Assembly (NCBI RefSeq): GCF_030295705.1
Contig: NZ_AP027274.1
Coordinates: 1,116,001 to 1,180,000, forward strand
From: Polynucleobacter sp. TUM22923
GTDB lineage: Bacteria > Pseudomonadota > Gammaproteobacteria > Burkholderiales > Burkholderiaceae
Length of the DNA stretch: 64,000 nt
Direction: 5' to 3'
How positions within the stretch are numbered: the stretch's first letter is position 1; every line of letters begins with the position of its first letter. Position numbers and translations under genes: made by a program. Shown here piece by piece: positions 7,925-16,910 of this stretch. The notes under the pieces were generated by a model. The model saw only the letters and a program-made list of their open reading frames with translations. It did not search any database and had not been told where the DNA came from.

Positions 7925-7977
7925 CAGCATTACGCCTCAGTCTTGCCCAGCATTACGCCTCAGTCTTGCCCAGCATT
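7925..7977. repeat. 23-bp tandem duplication across the ppsA stop codon
   Basis: Two perfect 23-bp copies at 7925-7947 and 7948-7970, with the first 7 bases of a third at 7971-7977. On the minus strand the unit covers the last codons and stop of ppsA, so the end of the gene is repeated just after itself out of frame. More degenerate copies continue toward 7900. The protein is unaffected because the first stop is used. Confidence 0.85.
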
Positions 7978-10355
7978 TCCCAAGTAGCAACTACGCTATC
8001 CGGATTGAGTGAGATGGAGGTAATGCCCTTAGCAACTAACCAACGAGCAAAGTCAGGATGATCAGAAGGACCTTGACCACAAATACCGACATATTTGTTT
8101 TGCTTGAGGCAGGCCTCAATCGAGCGAGCAATCATGAACTCAACTGCAGGGTCACGCTCATCAAAGTCAATGGCCAATAACTCCATTCCAGAGTCACGAT
8201 CTAAACCAAGCGTTAATTGAGTCATGTCGTTAGAGCCAATAGAGAAGCCATCAAAGTGCTCTAAGAACTGATCCGCCAAGATGGCATTGGATGGAATCTC
8301 ACACATCATGATGAGGCGTAAGCCCTTCTCGCCACGTTTGAGGCCCAATTTAGCCATCATATCGATGACCCGTTCCGCTTGCTTAATGGTGCGTACAAAA
8401 GGAATCATGATCTCTACGTTGTCCAAGCCCATATCTTCGCGAACACGCTTCATTGCCGCACACTCCATAGCAAAAGCCTCGCCAAAGTCTGCAGAGACAT
8501 AGCGGGAGGCGCCACGGAAACCCAGCATTGGGTTCTCTTCATCTGGTTCGTAGCGTGAGCCACCAATCAGCTTCTTGTACTCATTGGATTTGAAGTCTGA
8601 CAGACGGACAATCACGGGTTTTGGATAGAAGGCGGCAGCAATCGTAGCTACACCTTCAACCAATTTGTCTTCATAAAACTGACGAGGACTTGCATAACCG
8701 CGTGCAACACTCTCAACAGCACGCTTTAAGTCCGGCTCAATATTGGGGTACTCTAAAACTGCACGGGGATGAACGCCGATGTAGTTGTTAATAATGAACT
8801 CAAGGCGAGCTAAGCCAACCCCAGCATTCGGAATTTGGCAGAAATCGAAAGCCAGTTGAGGATTACCAATGTTCATGGTGATCTTCACTGGAATCTCTGG
8901 CAATACACCGCGAGAAATCTCAGTAACTTCCGTATCAATCAAGCCATCATAGATGTGGCCCTCATCACCCTCTGCACAAGACACAGTCACCATCATGCCG
9001 TCTTGCAAGTGCTCTGTGGCATCACCACAACCTACTACCGCAGGAACACCTAGCTCACGCGCAATAATGGCGGCGTGGCAAGTACGCCCACCACGATTAG
9101 TCACAATCGCTGCCGCCCGCTTCATCACTGGCTCCCAATTTGGATCAGTCATGTCAGCCACTAGGACATCGCCTGGCTGCACTCGATCCATTTCGCTAGG
9201 ATCACGAATGATCCGCACCGGTCCGGCGCCGATCTTCTGACCAATCGCACGACCTTTGGCTAATACTTTAGAGCTGCCTTTTAACTTGTAGCGCATTTCT
9301 ACTTGGCCAGCAGCTTGACTCTTCACGGTCTCAGGGCGCGCTTGCAAAATATACATACGGCCATCTTGACCATCTTTACCCCACTCGATATCCATTGGGC
9401 GACCGTAATGCTTTTCAATAATCACAGCGTATTTTGCTAACTCTGTGATGTCTGCATCTTCCAAAGAAAAACGATTGCGCATTTCTGGAGAAACATCTAC
9501 CGTCATTACTTTTTCTGCCGAACCTGCAGGCGCAAATTGCATCTGAATAAGCTTTGAACCCAAAGATCGACGAATAATCGCCTTCTTATCTAAAGCTAAG
9601 GTCGTTTTGAAAACATAAAACTCATCTGGGTTCACTGCGCCTTGCACAACAGTTTCGCCAAGACCATAGCTTGAAGTAATAAATACGACATCTTCAAAAC
9701 CAGACTCAGTATCTAAAGTGAACATTACGCCGGCCGCACCCAAGTCAGAGCGCACCATTCGCTGAATACCCGCTGATAGCGCTACTTCAGCATGAGCAAA
9801 ACCCTTGTGAACACGATAAGAGATCGCACGATCGTTATAAAGAGAGGCAAATACTTCACGAATCTTTTTAAGAATATCGTCGATCCCTTCCACATTCAAG
9901 AAGGTTTCTTGTTGGCCAGCGAAAGAGGCATCAGGCAAATCTTCTGCGGTGGCAGAAGATCGCACAGCAAAGGATCCTTTGCCCGAGTCATCTAATTGCT
10001 TAAATGCTGCACGAACCTCTTCATCAAGGCGAGTTTGAAAAGGGGCAGCCTCAATCCATCCACGAATTTCTTTACCGGCCTCAGCTAAAGCGCGTACATC
10101 ATCAATGTTGAGATTCTCTAAACGCTTCTGAATCCGCTCGGTTAGATTGTTATGCTCCAAGAAATCTCGAAAAGCCAAAGACGTTGTAGCAAAACCTGTT
10201 GGTACTCTCACGCCAGTGGAAGATAACTGGGAAATCATCTCCCCTAGTGACGCATTTTTACCGCCGACAGACTCAACATCGGTCATACGGAGTTGCTCAA
10301 AAGGCAAAACATAGGCATTTGCTACATTGCTATTTTGTTGCTGTTGGTTGGACAT
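7953..10355 (-). CDS. ppsA: phosphoenolpyruvate synthase
   Basis: Makes PEP from pyruvate and ATP (giving AMP and Pi), the entry to gluconeogenesis. 800 aa from the ATG at 10355 ([10 protein letters not shown]), which has an AAGAGAG ribosome site; the frame is open for 50 more codons upstream but those residues look non-coding. N-terminal ATP-binding PPDK domain ([11 protein letters not shown] near residue 30; [20 protein letters not shown] at 128-147). The phosphohistidine domain has Thr425-Cys-His427 in [14 protein letters not shown], and the C-terminal TIM barrel has [15 protein letters not shown]. Thr425, two residues before the catalytic His, is the residue expected to be phosphorylated by PpsR, encoded divergently 106 bases away. 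Confidence 0.97.
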   Translation of the reverse strand: MSNQQQQNSNVANAYVLPFEQLRMTDVESVGGKNASLGEMISQLSSTGVRVPTGFATTSLAFRDFLEHNNLTERIQKRLENLNIDDVRALAEAGKEIRGWIEAAPFQTRLDEEVRAAFKQLDDSGKGSFAVRSSATAEDLPDASFAGQQETFLNVEGIDDILKKIREVFASLYNDRAISYRVHKGFAHAEVALSAGIQRMVRSDLGAAGVMFTLDTESGFEDVVFITSSYGLGETVVQGAVNPDEFYVFKTTLALDKKAIIRRSLGSKLIQMQFAPAGSAEKVMTVDVSPEMRNRFSLEDADITELAKYAVIIEKHYGRPMDIEWGKDGQDGRMYILQARPETVKSQAAGQVEMRYKLKGSSKVLAKGRAIGQKIGAGPVRIIRDPSEMDRVQPGDVLVADMTDPNWEPVMKRAAAIVTNRGGRTCHAAIIARELGVPAVVGCGDATEHLQDGMMVTVSCAEGDEGHIYDGLIDTEVTEISRGVLPEIPVKITMNIGNPQLAFDFCQIPNAGVGLARLEFIINNYIGVHPRAVLEYPNIEPDLKRAVESVARGYASPRQFYEDKLVEGVATIAAAFYPKPVIVRLSDFKSNEYKKLIGGSRYEPDEENPMLGFRGASRYVSADFGEAFAMECAAMKRVREDMGLDNVEIMIPFVRTIKQAERVIDMMAKLGLKRGEKGLRLIMMCEIPSNAILADQFLEHFDGFSIGSNDMTQLTLGLDRDSGMELLAIDFDERDPAVEFMIARSIEACLKQNKYVGICGQGPSDHPDFARWLVAKGITSISLNPDSVVATWEMLGKTEA

Positions 10356-10461
10356 AAAATACTCTCTTAAGGTAGGAAAACTGGTCGAGCGGCGGCATAA
10401 AATGCGGCATACTTCAATAACTTCATATTGTAGTGCTGACCACCTCCGATAGGCCAAACTG

Positions 10462-11289
10462 ATGTCCACCCAAACCCGCATTGTTTTTATTGTTTCTGAC
10501 GGCACTGGAATTACTGCTGAAAACTTCAGTCAGTCTATTTTGGCGCAATTTGAGGCCACTTTTAAGCACATTCGGGTTCCTTTTGTGGATAGCACCGAAA
10601 AGGCCCATGACGCCGTCTCTAGCATCAACCAAGCCGCCTCAAAATACGATGTCCCGCCGATTGTGTTCACCACCTTAGTGAACCCGCAACTAAATCAGAT
10701 TGTTGGGAAAGCCAATGGCTTGATTTTGGACATGTTCCAAACTTTTGTGGCGCCCCTAGAGCAGGCTTTAGGCATTAAATCGACTCATGCCATGAATCGC
10801 CTGCACCATAATGCCGATACCGAGGCCTACAAAAACCGTATTGAAGCCATTAATTACTCCCTGGCACATGACGATGGTCAATCCAATAAAAATCTGGCAG
10901 AGGCAGATGTCATTCTGGTGGGGATATCCAGAGTGGGAAAAACCCCAACCAGTCTCTATTTAGCAATGCAGTATGGAATGAAGGCGGCCAACTACCCCCT
11001 GATTCCAGAAGATTTTGAACGTGGACAGTTACCAAAAGACCTGGTTCCCTACCGAAGCAAAATCTTTGGCCTCATGATTGATGCTGAACGGTTATCTGAA
11101 ATTCGGAATGAGCGCCGCCCGGGAAGTAATTACGCCAAATTAGAAAACTGCCGCTACGAAATTAATGAGGCGACTGCCATGATGAAAAAAGAATCGATAC
11201 CCTGGGTAGTAACTACCAGCAAATCGATTGAAGAGATCGCAACGACAGTACTGCAATCGATTAAGTCCGATAGAACAATCTTAGGTTAG
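10462..11289 (+). CDS. ppsR: PEP synthase regulatory protein (kinase/pyrophosphorylase)
   Basis: Bifunctional regulator: ADP-dependent Thr kinase that inactivates PpsA, and Pi-dependent phosphorylase that reactivates it (known for the DUF299 family). 275 aa, normal length. The N-terminus [20 protein letters not shown] and the P-loop [20 protein letters not shown] (around residue 152) are diagnostic. It is divergent from ppsA, the usual arrangement, so enzyme and regulator share a 106-base promoter region. Its stop overlaps that of the convergent RNA methyltransferase gene by 4 bases (11286-11289). Confidence 0.96.
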   Translation: MSTQTRIVFIVSDGTGITAENFSQSILAQFEATFKHIRVPFVDSTEKAHDAVSSINQAASKYDVPPIVFTTLVNPQLNQIVGKANGLILDMFQTFVAPLEQALGIKSTHAMNRLHHNADTEAYKNRIEAINYSLAHDDGQSNKNLAEADVILVGISRVGKTPTSLYLAMQYGMKAANYPLIPEDFERGQLPKDLVPYRSKIFGLMIDAERLSEIRNERRPGSNYAKLENCRYEINEATAMMKKESIPWVVTTSKSIEEIATTVLQSIKSDRTILG

Positions 11290-12110
11290 CTGCGACGTAC
11301 CCGGACCGTTTCAAATAAACAAATCGCCGCTGCAGAGGAAACATTGAGAGACTCTATACGAGGATCCATCGGGATTGAAACGCCTTTTGCTTGTGCCAAT
11401 AAGTCTTCTGATACCCCGTGGCCTTCACTTCCCATCACCCAAGCTACTGGATGAATGAGCACTTGAGGCATATTAAATAATTCTAAAGAGGCATCTGCTG
11501 TAGCGGCTAAGAGTGGCGCAGTCACTGCGCTGAGTACCTGCTGGCTTGACCAGCCCTCATGGATATCTAATAATCGATGGGCTCCCATAGCAGCACGCAT
11601 TACTTTGCTAGACCATAAATGCGCACAGCCAGAGATTGCGACAACTTGTGTAAAGCCTGCTGCTGCTGCGGTGCGAAGCATTGAGCCAACATTGCCAGCA
11701 TCTTGTATTCGATCCAAAATCAGAAGGTCGCCCGATAAGGTCGCTACCGGCTGTCGTGATGCAAAACTAGATTTAGGCAAATCTAAAAATCCAGCAACGT
11801 GCGGCGCGTTGACCAAGTCACTCACTAGATCCCACAAACCCTTATCTAATTGGTACACCCGCGTTTCCGGGCAAATCTCTACATGGTCATAAACGGCCTG
11901 AGAAATTTCTGGGTTTTGCAGACCCAGATCAGAGGTAATCAATGTCTTTAGCGCAGGATCACCAACCCAGGTTTGCACCAAATGAATGCCTTCCAGCAAA
12001 GTATGTCCTGAGGTCAGTCTAGCCTTTTGACCTTTGGGACCGGCAGTCTGTAAAAGGCGGATTTCCCTGAGCAAGGGATTATCTTTGGAGCTGATAAATT
12101 CTATTTTCAT
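11286..12110 (-). CDS. SpoU/TrmH-family RNA 2'-O-methyltransferase
   Basis: SPOUT-fold methyltransferase that places 2'-O-methyl groups on rRNA or tRNA using SAM. The exact nucleotide cannot be told from sequence (RlmB- or TsnR-like). The three SpoU motifs are visible: LDRIQDAGNVGSMLRTAAAA (motif 1), WVMGSEGHGVSEDLL (motif 2) and IPMDPRIESLNVSSAAAICL (motif 3). The N-terminal ~110 residues form a substrate-binding domain (ISSKDNPLLREIRLLQ). I take the ATG at 12110 (MKIEFISS; 274 aa), just after the rnhB stop; the frame extends further up into rnhB without family-like sequence. Last gene of the long minus-strand cluster that begins at rpsB. Confidence 0.9.
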   Translation of the reverse strand: MKIEFISSKDNPLLREIRLLQTAGPKGQKARLTSGHTLLEGIHLVQTWVGDPALKTLITSDLGLQNPEISQAVYDHVEICPETRVYQLDKGLWDLVSDLVNAPHVAGFLDLPKSSFASRQPVATLSGDLLILDRIQDAGNVGSMLRTAAAAGFTQVVAISGCAHLWSSKVMRAAMGAHRLLDIHEGWSSQQVLSAVTAPLLAATADASLELFNMPQVLIHPVAWVMGSEGHGVSEDLLAQAKGVSIPMDPRIESLNVSSAAAICLFETVRVRRS

Positions 12111-12117
12111 AGCTATA

Positions 12118-12711
12118 TTATCGACTATGCAGCGCCAATACCTTACGTACTGGCGAGAAACTGCGTCGATGCTCCTGGCATGCGCCAAACTTTTGCAAAG
12201 CTGCAAAATGGGCTACGGTCGGATAACCCATGTGCTGAGCAAAACCATACTCAGGATGACGTTCATGCAGCGCCATCATTTGACGATCACGAGTCACCTT
12301 GGCCAAAATAGATGCGGCTGATATAGCTGGCTCTTTGGTATCACCTTTGACTATGGCCTCCGCTTCAATGGGTAGGTTTGGGCAGCGGTTACCATCAATC
12401 AAAGCCTTATCTGGCCAAGCACCTAAACGCGTTGTAAGATCTTCAATGGCGCGACGCATCGCCAACATCGTTGCCTGCAAAATATTGATTTCATCTATCT
12501 CTACAGCGCTCGCCTCACCAATACCCCAGGCCTTTGCCTTGAGCTGGATTTGCTCAAACAGAAATTCCCGGCGCGAGGCTGATAAAGTCTTTGAATCTTT
12601 TAATCCTTCGATTGGATGATCAGGGTCAAGCACCACGGCACCCGCAACTACTGACCCAGCGAGAGGCCCACGGCCAGCCTCATCTACTCCACACACCCAA
12701 ATCAAGCCCAT
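12118..12711 (-). CDS. rnhB: ribonuclease HII
   Basis: Removes ribonucleotides from RNA-DNA hybrids. The translation from 12711 begins [20 protein letters not shown] and contains the type-2 RNase H acidic residues: Asp and Glu in VDEAGRG, Asp in [10 protein letters not shown] and a later Asp in AKVTRDRQM. 197 aa is typical. A longer start at 12777 would overlap lpxB by 56 bases and adds 22 non-conserved residues, so the 12711 start is preferred, still overlapping lpxB by none. lpxB-rnhB-methyltransferase is the common order in Burkholderiales. Confidence 0.95.
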   Translation of the reverse strand: MGLIWVCGVDEAGRGPLAGSVVAGAVVLDPDHPIEGLKDSKTLSASRREFLFEQIQLKAKAWGIGEASAVEIDEINILQATMLAMRRAIEDLTTRLGAWPDKALIDGNRCPNLPIEAEAIVKGDTKEPAISAASILAKVTRDRQMMALHERHPEYGFAQHMGYPTVAHFAALQKFGACQEHRRSFSPVRKVLALHSR

Positions 12712-12721
12712 TAAAGTATGC

Positions 12722-13939
12722 TCACGCCGTAACTGAATGCTTGCCAGCAGCAATTGTTTGCGCAACCGCCTGAGCAACTAGTAAGCCGGTAGGTCGCCGT
12801 AAGGTCTCATGAATCTCAGAAAATCGAGTTACTAATGCGCTTACCTTTGCTGGATGATTAAGCCAGTCAAGCAAAGCACTCGCTAATTTTTGAGGGGTAG
12901 CTGCCTCTTGCAGTAACTCGGGAACTAGAAATTCTCCAGCCAGGATATTTGGCAGACCTACATAAGGTAGATATCCTTGGCGTTTCATAATTTGCGCCGT
13001 AAGCCAAGGTACTTTATAAGAAATCACCATAGGCTTTTTCCATAGCGCTGCTTGTAGGGTCGCTGTTCCACTCGCAATCAGCACCACATCAGATGCTTCA
13101 AGGATGGCGTCGGCCTCACCATCAATTAAATAAATATGCAGATCTGGATTGGTGTTGAGGGCTTGCTTAAGCAAAGCCTCGAGTGGCTGACGTAAACGGG
13201 GCGTGGCCACCGGAATACAAAAGTGAAGCTGTTGCCCCGGCATCCGCTGAGCAAGCTCGATCATGGTTTCAAAGAAAATAGGGGCAATTAATTCGATCTC
13301 GGAACTGCGACTACCCGGGAGAACGGCAATGATGGTTCCATCTAGTTGATTTATAGAGCAACCCAGTAAATCGCTTATTTTTTGCTTGGCTGACACGGGG
13401 TTTGGCACCAGGGGAATTTCACTAGCTAAGGGATGACCAACGTAAGTAGCACTGATTCCTGCCCGCTCATAAATATCAAGTTCGAATGGAAAGATACAAA
13501 GCATTCGCTCAACAGCCTGCTCGATTTTTTTTATTCGCCCCGCACGCCATGCCCAAATAGAAGGAGACACAAAGTGTAGCGTTGGAATACCTGCTTTACG
13601 CAAATTGAGCTCAATCCCTAAATTGAAATCAGGTGCATCAACGCCTAAATACACATCTGGACGACCCTCGCCAAGGAGGTAGGCGATCAACTCTCGTCGC
13701 AACTGCAGAATCGCTGGCAGTTGCTTGATTGCCTCAACGTAGCCGCGCACACTCAAGGTCTCCATCGGCCAATCCGAGCGCAAACCTTCAGCCTGCATAC
13801 GAGGCCCGCCAATACCAAAAACGTCTAAATTCGATGTATCCGGAATCTGCCTAAGCGCACTTAATACTGGCGCTGCCAGTAAATCACCCGAGGGCTCTCC
13901 AGCAACACACGCTAACCTCAGCCTTAACCCAGAAACCAT
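12722..13939 (-). CDS. lpxB: lipid-A-disaccharide synthase
   Basis: GT19 glycosyltransferase that joins UDP-2,3-diacylglucosamine and lipid X to give the lipid A disaccharide at the inner membrane. 405 aa. Diagnostic segments are [20 protein letters not shown] at the N-terminus, [11 protein letters not shown] midway, [19 protein letters not shown] and the C-terminal [20 protein letters not shown]. It is 20 bases downstream of lpxA and just upstream of rnhB on the same strand. The C-terminus is slightly longer than the usual ~380 residues, with no sign of fusion. Confidence 0.96.
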   Translation of the reverse strand: MVSGLRLRLACVAGEPSGDLLAAPVLSALRQIPDTSNLDVFGIGGPRMQAEGLRSDWPMETLSVRGYVEAIKQLPAILQLRRELIAYLLGEGRPDVYLGVDAPDFNLGIELNLRKAGIPTLHFVSPSIWAWRAGRIKKIEQAVERMLCIFPFELDIYERAGISATYVGHPLASEIPLVPNPVSAKQKISDLLGCSINQLDGTIIAVLPGSRSSEIELIAPIFFETMIELAQRMPGQQLHFCIPVATPRLRQPLEALLKQALNTNPDLHIYLIDGEADAILEASDVVLIASGTATLQAALWKKPMVISYKVPWLTAQIMKRQGYLPYVGLPNILAGEFLVPELLQEAATPQKLASALLDWLNHPAKVSALVTRFSEIHETLRRPTGLLVAQAVAQTIAAGKHSVTA

Positions 13940-13959
13940 CTTAGGTACTAGGCCAATCT

Positions 13960-14757
13960 CTATCGCACAATGCCGCGCGTAGATGCGGCAATAAAATCGT
14001 GGAACTCAGCTAGTTTTTCAGCGGTGGCAAGATCGGCAGCATTAGCAACAACCATTTTCTGAATCTCTACCTTAGCCTCTTCAAAACTCAGACCATCTTT
14101 ATAAAGAACCTTATAGGCCTGCCGCAGTGCGGAGATAGTGTCACTTGAAAACCCACGACGCTTTAATCCTTCCACGTTAATGCCATGTGGAGAAGCTTTG
14201 TCCCCAGCCGCAATGACAAAAGGGGGAATGTCTTGCACTAAGGCAGAGGCACCACCTAACATGGCATGCTGACCAATCCGCACAAACTGATGTACGCCTG
14301 ACATACCACCCATGATGGCCCAATCACTCACTTGCACATGCCCTGCAATTTGGGCGTTACTCGAGAAAATGGTGTTGTTACCAATCTGACAATCGTGCGC
14401 AATATGCACATAGGCCATGATCCAGTTATCGTTTCCAATACGGGTAATGCCTTCATCTTGGGCTGTGCCGGTATGAATCGTAGTGAACTCTCGGATTGTA
14501 TTGCGATCACCAATAATCAATTGAGTGGGTTCACCGCGGTACTTCATATCTTGTGGCGGTCCGCCAATGGCTGCAAAATGAGCGAAAGTATTCTCCTTAC
14601 CAATAGTGGTGTAACCCTCTATTACGGTATGTGAGCCCACCTTACTTCCGGCTCCGATTTTGACGTTTGGACCAATCACTGAATAAGGGCCAATCTCAAC
14701 ATCACTAGCAATTTCAGCTTGGGGGTCAACTATGGCAGAAGTATGAATCCGAGTCAT
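13960..14757 (-). CDS. lpxA: UDP-N-acetylglucosamine acyltransferase
   Basis: First acylation of lipid A synthesis, moving a 3-hydroxyacyl chain from ACP to UDP-GlcNAc. Left-handed beta-helix protein built of hexapeptide repeats, followed by a C-terminal helical domain ([20 protein letters not shown]). 265 aa from the ATG at 14757 ([20 protein letters not shown]), whose A is also the last base of the fabZ TGA, so translation is coupled. The catalytic His is in the [14 protein letters not shown] region. The longer frame start at 14784 lies inside fabZ and is not used. Confidence 0.97.
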   Translation of the reverse strand: MTRIHTSAIVDPQAEIASDVEIGPYSVIGPNVKIGAGSKVGSHTVIEGYTTIGKENTFAHFAAIGGPPQDMKYRGEPTQLIIGDRNTIREFTTIHTGTAQDEGITRIGNDNWIMAYVHIAHDCQIGNNTIFSSNAQIAGHVQVSDWAIMGGMSGVHQFVRIGQHAMLGGASALVQDIPPFVIAAGDKASPHGINVEGLKRRGFSSDTISALRQAYKVLYKDGLSFEEAKVEIQKMVVANAADLATAEKLAEFHDFIAASTRGIVR

Positions 14758-15206
14758 CACACGCCCTTCGTACGAACTGCACAAGTAATATTCGCCTCAG
14801 CAGCAAGCTCTCCGTCTACGGTGGCTTTTACCTGAAACTTATAAATTCCAGCGCGCTCACGCTCTAAGGTGGCAGTCATAATTAACTGATCGCCTGGCAG
14901 CACCGGCTTTTTAAAACGAGCGCCATCAATACCAGCAAAATAATAAACCGCATCCTCAGCACGCTCTTCCGAAAAAGTGAGCAGCGCTGCAGTTTGGGCC
15001 AATGCCTCAATGATCAACACGCCAGGCATCACCGGAAAATCCGGAAAGTGCCCCTGAAAAAATGGCTCATTCATTGTGACATTTTTAAGAGCAGTGATAC
15101 TTTTACGCGGTTCAATTTCCAGCACCCGATCAACTAGCAAAAAGGGATAGCGATGCGGCAATAATTTTAGGATCTGATGAATATCGATTGCGATAGCTTT
15201 GCTCAT
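14757..15206 (-). CDS. fabZ: 3-hydroxyacyl-ACP dehydratase FabZ
   Basis: Dehydrates 3-hydroxyacyl-ACP in fatty acid synthesis and competes with LpxA/LpxD for the same substrate, which explains its position between them. Hot-dog fold, 149 aa. Visible are [19 protein letters not shown] and the active-site helix [20 protein letters not shown] with the catalytic His and Glu. The stop overlaps the lpxA start by one base. It is separated from lpxD by 88 bases that contain a 13-bp tandem duplication. Confidence 0.97.
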   Translation of the reverse strand: MSKAIAIDIHQILKLLPHRYPFLLVDRVLEIEPRKSITALKNVTMNEPFFQGHFPDFPVMPGVLIIEALAQTAALLTFSEERAEDAVYYFAGIDGARFKKPVLPGDQLIMTATLERERAGIYKFQVKATVDGELAAEANITCAVRTKGV

Positions 15207-15262
15207 TTTTTTACCTGCATATTAAAGTTTGTTAATTGTTGTCGGTCTGGACAGACAACGCG

Positions 15263-15287
15263 GTTATTAGATTCCGTTATTAGATTC
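15263..15287. repeat. short tandem duplication just after the lpxD stop
   Basis: GTTATTAGATTC occurs at 15263-15274 and again at 15276-15287 (period 13), a few bases downstream of the lpxD stop codon on the minus strand. A GTGCAG motif is also doubled across the stop itself. It resembles, on a smaller scale, the duplication at the ppsA stop. Confidence 0.7.
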
Positions 15288-15294
15288 TGCTGCA

Positions 15295-16359
15295 CTACTC
15301 TGCACTATTACGCTTATCTAGAAGACGCAAACGCTGACGTATTTTATCGAGCCCACGAAGAATGGCCGCATTCTTTTCCCAGGCGCTATGCAGCATCGAG
15401 GGATAGACACCCGTAAAGTGCTGACCTGGTTCAGTAATCGAGCGAATAATCGAGGTGTTACCAGAGACTGTTGTTCTATCTGCAATCGTTAAATGTCCAG
15501 CAAAATTGGCAGCGCCGCCAATAATGCAGAAGTGCCCAATTTTGGTACTTCCTGATATAGCCGCACATCCAGCAATCACACAGCAGCTACCAATAATTAC
15601 GTTATGTGCAATCTGAACTTGATTATCAATTTTTGTGCCACTTCCAATAATCGTATTACTCATTGCGCCTCGATCAATAGTAGTGGATGCCCCCACCTCT
15701 ACATCGTCGCCAATGACTACCGTACCAGTCTGTGGAATTTTGACCCATTCGCCACCAGTAGCGGAAAAGTCGGGAGCAAAACCAAAACCATCAGCGCCGA
15801 TCACGGCCCCACTATGAATGATGCAACGCTTACCAATAGTGATATCGGAATAAATCGATACGTTTGGATAAATCAAAGTATCGTCTGCGATTTTGGCATT
15901 GCGGGCGATGGTGCTATTACCCAGTAAAACCACGCGCTCCCCTAAGATCACGCCCGCTCCAATGTGAACAAAGGGTCCAATATGACAAGATGCAGGAACC
16001 ATCGCTTGTGGATCGATTACAGCGCTCCCGTGAACGCCTGGCTTATAAACAGGCGCGCGTAACTGAGCAAATGATTGGGCAAACCGGGCAAACGTTGCAT
16101 AAGGGTTCTTAGCAACAAAATACACCCTAGACTGAAGCTGAGATCCAGGCTCTTGCTGGAGGAAGTCTAAATCCGCTTGACTGACAATCAGAGCGCCCGC
16201 TGAACTATCAGCTGCGGTCTTACGATAAAGCGGATTTGAGAGAAAAGATATTTGGTTTGGTTGCGCCTTCTCAAGGGGCGCAAGGCCCTCTAAAAGAAGG
16301 GAGCCGTCCCCCACTAAGCTTACTTGAAACTGTTCGGCCAGGTCGAGGGCGGTAGACAT
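15295..16359 (-). CDS. lpxD: UDP-3-O-(3-hydroxyacyl)glucosamine N-acyltransferase
   Basis: Third step of lipid A synthesis: N-acylation from hydroxyacyl-ACP. 354 aa. The N-terminal uridine-binding domain ([20 protein letters not shown]) is followed by a long hexapeptide left-handed beta helix ([20 protein letters not shown]) and a C-terminal helix. The catalytic His is expected in [14 protein letters not shown]. It starts 5 bases after the skp stop and shares the bamA-skp-lpxD-fabZ-lpxA-lpxB order known from most proteobacteria. Confidence 0.97.
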   Translation of the reverse strand: MSTALDLAEQFQVSLVGDGSLLLEGLAPLEKAQPNQISFLSNPLYRKTAADSSAGALIVSQADLDFLQQEPGSQLQSRVYFVAKNPYATFARFAQSFAQLRAPVYKPGVHGSAVIDPQAMVPASCHIGPFVHIGAGVILGERVVLLGNSTIARNAKIADDTLIYPNVSIYSDITIGKRCIIHSGAVIGADGFGFAPDFSATGGEWVKIPQTGTVVIGDDVEVGASTTIDRGAMSNTIIGSGTKIDNQVQIAHNVIIGSCCVIAGCAAISGSTKIGHFCIIGGAANFAGHLTIADRTTVSGNTSIIRSITEPGQHFTGVYPSMLHSAWEKNAAILRGLDKIRQRLRLLDKRNSAE

Positions 16360-16364
16360 ACGAA

Positions 16365-16892
16365 TTACTTAAGGTTATTTAAGGCCTTGATGACATCATC
16401 AGTGACATCAACCTTAGGATTGGCATACGCAGGATCCTGAATAATCACATCAATTTTTCTCTGATCAGCAATGATCTTGAGAGCTTGATTTGCTTTTTCA
16501 GCAATCTTTGCACGCTCTTCAAAATTACGCTGATTGAGATCCTCGGTGTACTCACGTTGCTTACGCTGGAGTTCGCGATCTTGATCAGCTAATTCTCGCT
16601 GGCGACGCACACGATCTGCTTCGGACATAACCGCTGAATCGCGATCTAACTTTTCTGCTGCAGATTTAATTTTTTGTGCGCTGTCACGAATTTCATTCTG
16701 ACGCTTCATGAATTCATTTTGGAGCTTAGTTTGGCTAGCTTTTGCCAAATTGGACTCGTTAAATACTTTCTCAACGTTCACAGCTGCGACTCGAGTCCCT
16801 GCATCTTGTGCGAATGCCTGTGGCAGCGCGAGTGAGGATAAGGCTGCTAACAAGCCCACTTGAATCCATTTTGTAGATTGATTAAATTTCAT
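16365..16892 (-). CDS. skp: OmpH/Skp-family periplasmic chaperone
   Basis: Trimeric 'jellyfish' chaperone that carries unfolded outer membrane proteins to the BAM complex. From the ATG at 16892 ([20 protein letters not shown], with AAGGAAAG upstream) a signal peptide runs to about ALPQAFA|QD, then the beta-strand core ([20 protein letters not shown]) and a long charged coiled coil (residues ~45-135). A start six codons earlier (16910) is possible but begins directly at the bamA stop. Immediately downstream of bamA, its functional partner. Confidence 0.93.
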   Translation of the reverse strand: MKFNQSTKWIQVGLLAALSSLALPQAFAQDAGTRVAAVNVEKVFNESNLAKASQTKLQNEFMKRQNEIRDSAQKIKSAAEKLDRDSAVMSEADRVRRQRELADQDRELQRKQREYTEDLNQRNFEERAKIAEKANQALKIIADQRKIDVIIQDPAYANPKVDVTDDVIKALNNLK

Positions 16893-16910
16893 AACACTTT
16901 CCTTGAACAA

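Noticed and set aside
10356..10505. Fifty extra N-terminal codons for ppsA.
   Set aside because: The residues are unlike PEP synthase and would reach into the start of the divergent ppsR; the ATG at 10355 has a good ribosome site.
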